A stretch of 15,590 bases of DNA from Microvirga sp. GTDB lineage: Bacteria; Pseudomonadota; Alphaproteobacteria; Rhizobiales; Beijerinckiaceae. A model generated the notes under the pieces. That model did no database searches and was not told the origin of the DNA. It was given only the letters and a program-made list of their open reading frames with translations. Of the stretch, positions 14,521-15,590 are shown one piece after another; the stretch's first letter is position 1, and every line of letters starts with the position of its first letter. Made by a program: the position numbers and the translations under genes. The stretch spans positions 1 through 15,590 of the forward strand of contig JAKOMT010000009.1 in NCBI GenBank assembly GCA_022241475.1. The letters run 5' to 3'.

Positions 14521-15590
14521 ATGAGAAACCGTTATTTAGCAATTGGCGCTCTCGCTGCGGCGCTCTTGACGAGCACGGCCATGAATACGGCGAAAGCGGA
14601 GTGGATCTATCCAGGCGACGATCCGATCTGCATTTCACGAGACTTCGATCAGCCGCTGACGCTCGAGCAAATTCTGCGTTGCCCGACCGGATCTCTTCGC
14701 GGCGGAATGTCCCCTTCGATGGATGCCGGCAACGGCGATAACGGGTTCGCCGGATTCAGCTCCGTCAGCGCCTCACCCGGCGACGATGGACCTGGCGACG
14801 ACGACAATGGCAACGGGGACAACGGCGGCAACGGGGACAACGGCGGCGACGGGGACAACGGCGGCGGCGGCAACGGTGGCGGCGGTGGCGGTGGCGGCGG
14901 AGGTGGCGGCGGTGGCGGCGGCGGCGGAGGTGGCGGCCACGGAGGCGGCGGCCACGGCGGCGGCGGTCACGGTGGCGGAGGCCACGGCGGCGGTGGCGGT
15001 CACGGCGGAGGTGGCGGTCACGGCGGCGGTGGCGGAGGCCACGGCGGTGGCGGCGATCACGGCGGAGGTGGCGATCACGGCGGAGGTGGCGGTGGCCACG
15101 GCGGCGGCGGCGGTCACGGCGGAGGTGGCGGAGGCCACGGCGGCGGCGGCGGTCACGGCGGAGGTGGCGGAGGCCACGGCGGCGGCGGCGATCACGGCGG
15201 AGGTGGCGGAGGCCACGGCGGTGGCGGCGATCACGGCGGAGGTGGCGGTGGCCACGGCGGCGGCGGCGGTCACGGCGGAGGTGGCGGAGGCCACGGCGGC
15301 GGCGGCGGTCACGGCGGAGGTGGCGGAGGCCACGGCGGTGGCGGCGATCACGGCGGAGGTGGCGGTGGTCACGGCGGTGGCGGCAATCACGGCGGAGGAG
15401 GCGGAGGCCACGGCGGTGGCGGCGGTCACGACGGCGGCGGTCAAGGCGGCGGCGGTCAGGGCGGCGGCGGTCAGGGCGGCGGCGGTCACGACGGCGGCGG
15501 TCAGGGCGGCGGCGGTCAAGGCGGCGGCGGTCAAGGCGGCGGCGGTCAAGGCGGCGGCGGTCAAGGCGGCGGCGGTCAGGGCGGCGGCGG
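14521..15590 (+). CDS. Secreted Gly/His-repeat protein, copy 2 of a paired family (partial)
   Basis: The open frame starts at ATG 14521 (TGGAGG 8 bases upstream) and is still open at the window edge after 356 codons. The signal peptide MRNRYLAIGALAAALLTSTA is followed by a short region with two cysteines (Cys37, Cys54) around QPLTLEQILR (44-53). Next come FAGFSSVSASPGDDG (76-90), three NGDNGG-like hexads (about 98-115), a run of about 21 glycines, and then long Gly/His repeats. I count 28 histidines in all. The first 90 residues share their order of elements with the 131-residue protein at 12940. The Gly/His array could bind Zn, Ni or Cu, or form a flexible surface layer; neither can be decided here. 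The true length and C-terminus are unknown. Confidence 0.75.
   Translation, partial: MRNRYLAIGALAAALLTSTAMNTAKAEWIYPGDDPICISRDFDQPLTLEQILRCPTGSLRGGMSPSMDAGNGDNGFAGFSSVSASPGDDGPGDDDNGNGDNGGNGDNGGDGDNGGGGNGGGGGGGGGGGGGGGGGGGGGHGGGGHGGGGHGGGGHGGGGGHGGGGGHGGGGGGHGGGGDHGGGGDHGGGGGGHGGGGGHGGGGGGHGGGGGHGGGGGGHGGGGDHGGGGGGHGGGGDHGGGGGGHGGGGGHGGGGGGHGGGGGHGGGGGGHGGGGDHGGGGGGHGGGGNHGGGGGGHGGGGGHDGGGQGGGGQGGGGQGGGGHDGGGQGGGGQGGGGQGGGGQGGGGQGGGGQGGG
15076..15426 (+). repeat. Nine tandem 39-bp units coding H-G6-H-G4-(G/D/N)
   Basis: Nine consecutive units of exactly 39 bp code for His, six Gly, His, four Gly and a variable last residue. The last residues run G G D D G G D N G. At the DNA level units 5 and 6 are identical to units 1 and 2, and unit 7 is identical to unit 4, so a block was duplicated and lost one unit. 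Shorter G4H and G5H units lie before the array (14938-15075). Confidence 0.85.
15430..15590 (+). repeat. 15-bp tandem repeat coding GGGGQ, running off the edge
   Basis: Ten complete 15-bp units (ggc ggc ggc ggt ca-) and a partial one continue to the window edge. Most code for GGGGQ; units beginning with GAC give DGGGQ, and one ends in CAC (His). The change from His-bearing 39-bp units to Gln-bearing 15-bp units is abrupt, at 15427-15430. Confidence 0.85.

Noticed and set aside
14773..15564. 263-codon minus-strand open frame of Ala/Thr/Val repeats
   Set aside because: It is the complement of the Gly/His repeat. The repeat has a period divisible by three, so all its frames stay open. It has no ribosome site and only low-complexity content, while the plus frame has a signal peptide and a strong ribosome site.
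14938..15590. Regular repeats considered as a CRISPR array
   Set aside because: The repeats are in-frame, contiguous, coding and lack unique spacers; no cas gene is present.

Overview
This window is high-GC DNA from an alphaproteobacterium, most likely of the order Hyphomicrobiales (Rhizobiales). The reasons are the pyrB, dihydroorotase-like, plsY, dprA gene order, the ABA4-like membrane protein and the two BTLCP-type cysteine peptidases. The protein style is compatible with a methanotroph-type family such as Methylocystaceae, but nothing here fixes the genus.

Layout. Positions 1-206 are the tail of an unrecognised gene, followed on the other strand by an atypical tRNA-Cys (211-286). Three minus-strand genes precede that tRNA: an ABA4-like membrane protein (1530-1994), a seven-helix membrane protein of unknown function (710-1543) and a small two-helix membrane protein interrupted by a one-base frameshift (355-632). 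A TetR-family regulator (2110-2757) is divergent from them, with a perfect inverted repeat in the shared intergenic region. Plus-strand genes follow: a PH-like membrane protein, an AEC-family transporter, a CNNM/HlyC-CorC family membrane protein with CBS domains, and a small conserved protein. Positions 6263-10396 hold a minus-strand housekeeping cluster read pyrB, pyrC-like, plsY, dprA (pyrimidine synthesis, phospholipid synthesis, DNA uptake/processing). The dihydroorotase-like protein has lost several metal-ligand residues and is probably a non-catalytic PyrC-prime type partner of PyrB.

From about 10.5 kb the character changes to accessory-type DNA, with long AT-rich intergenic regions, secreted proteins and paralogues. 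A protein with a toxin-like C-terminal domain (10504-11583) is followed by two copies of the same divergent gene pair. Each copy has a secreted LapG-like BTLCP cysteine peptidase on the minus strand and a secreted glycine-rich protein on the plus strand, separated by 340-360 bp of AT-rich DNA. The two peptidases align residue for residue around the catalytic Cys110, His144 and Asp159. The two secreted proteins share a signal peptide, a short LxxILR element and an ASPGDDG element, but differ greatly in their tails. The first ends in a short Gly-Asn/Asp tail. The second runs off the window in a Gly/His tandem repeat (39-bp units, then 15-bp units). I propose that each peptidase acts on, or is regulated with, its glycine-rich partner. 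This duplicated module is the most interesting content of the window; the pairing is seen in the sequence, and the functional link is inference.
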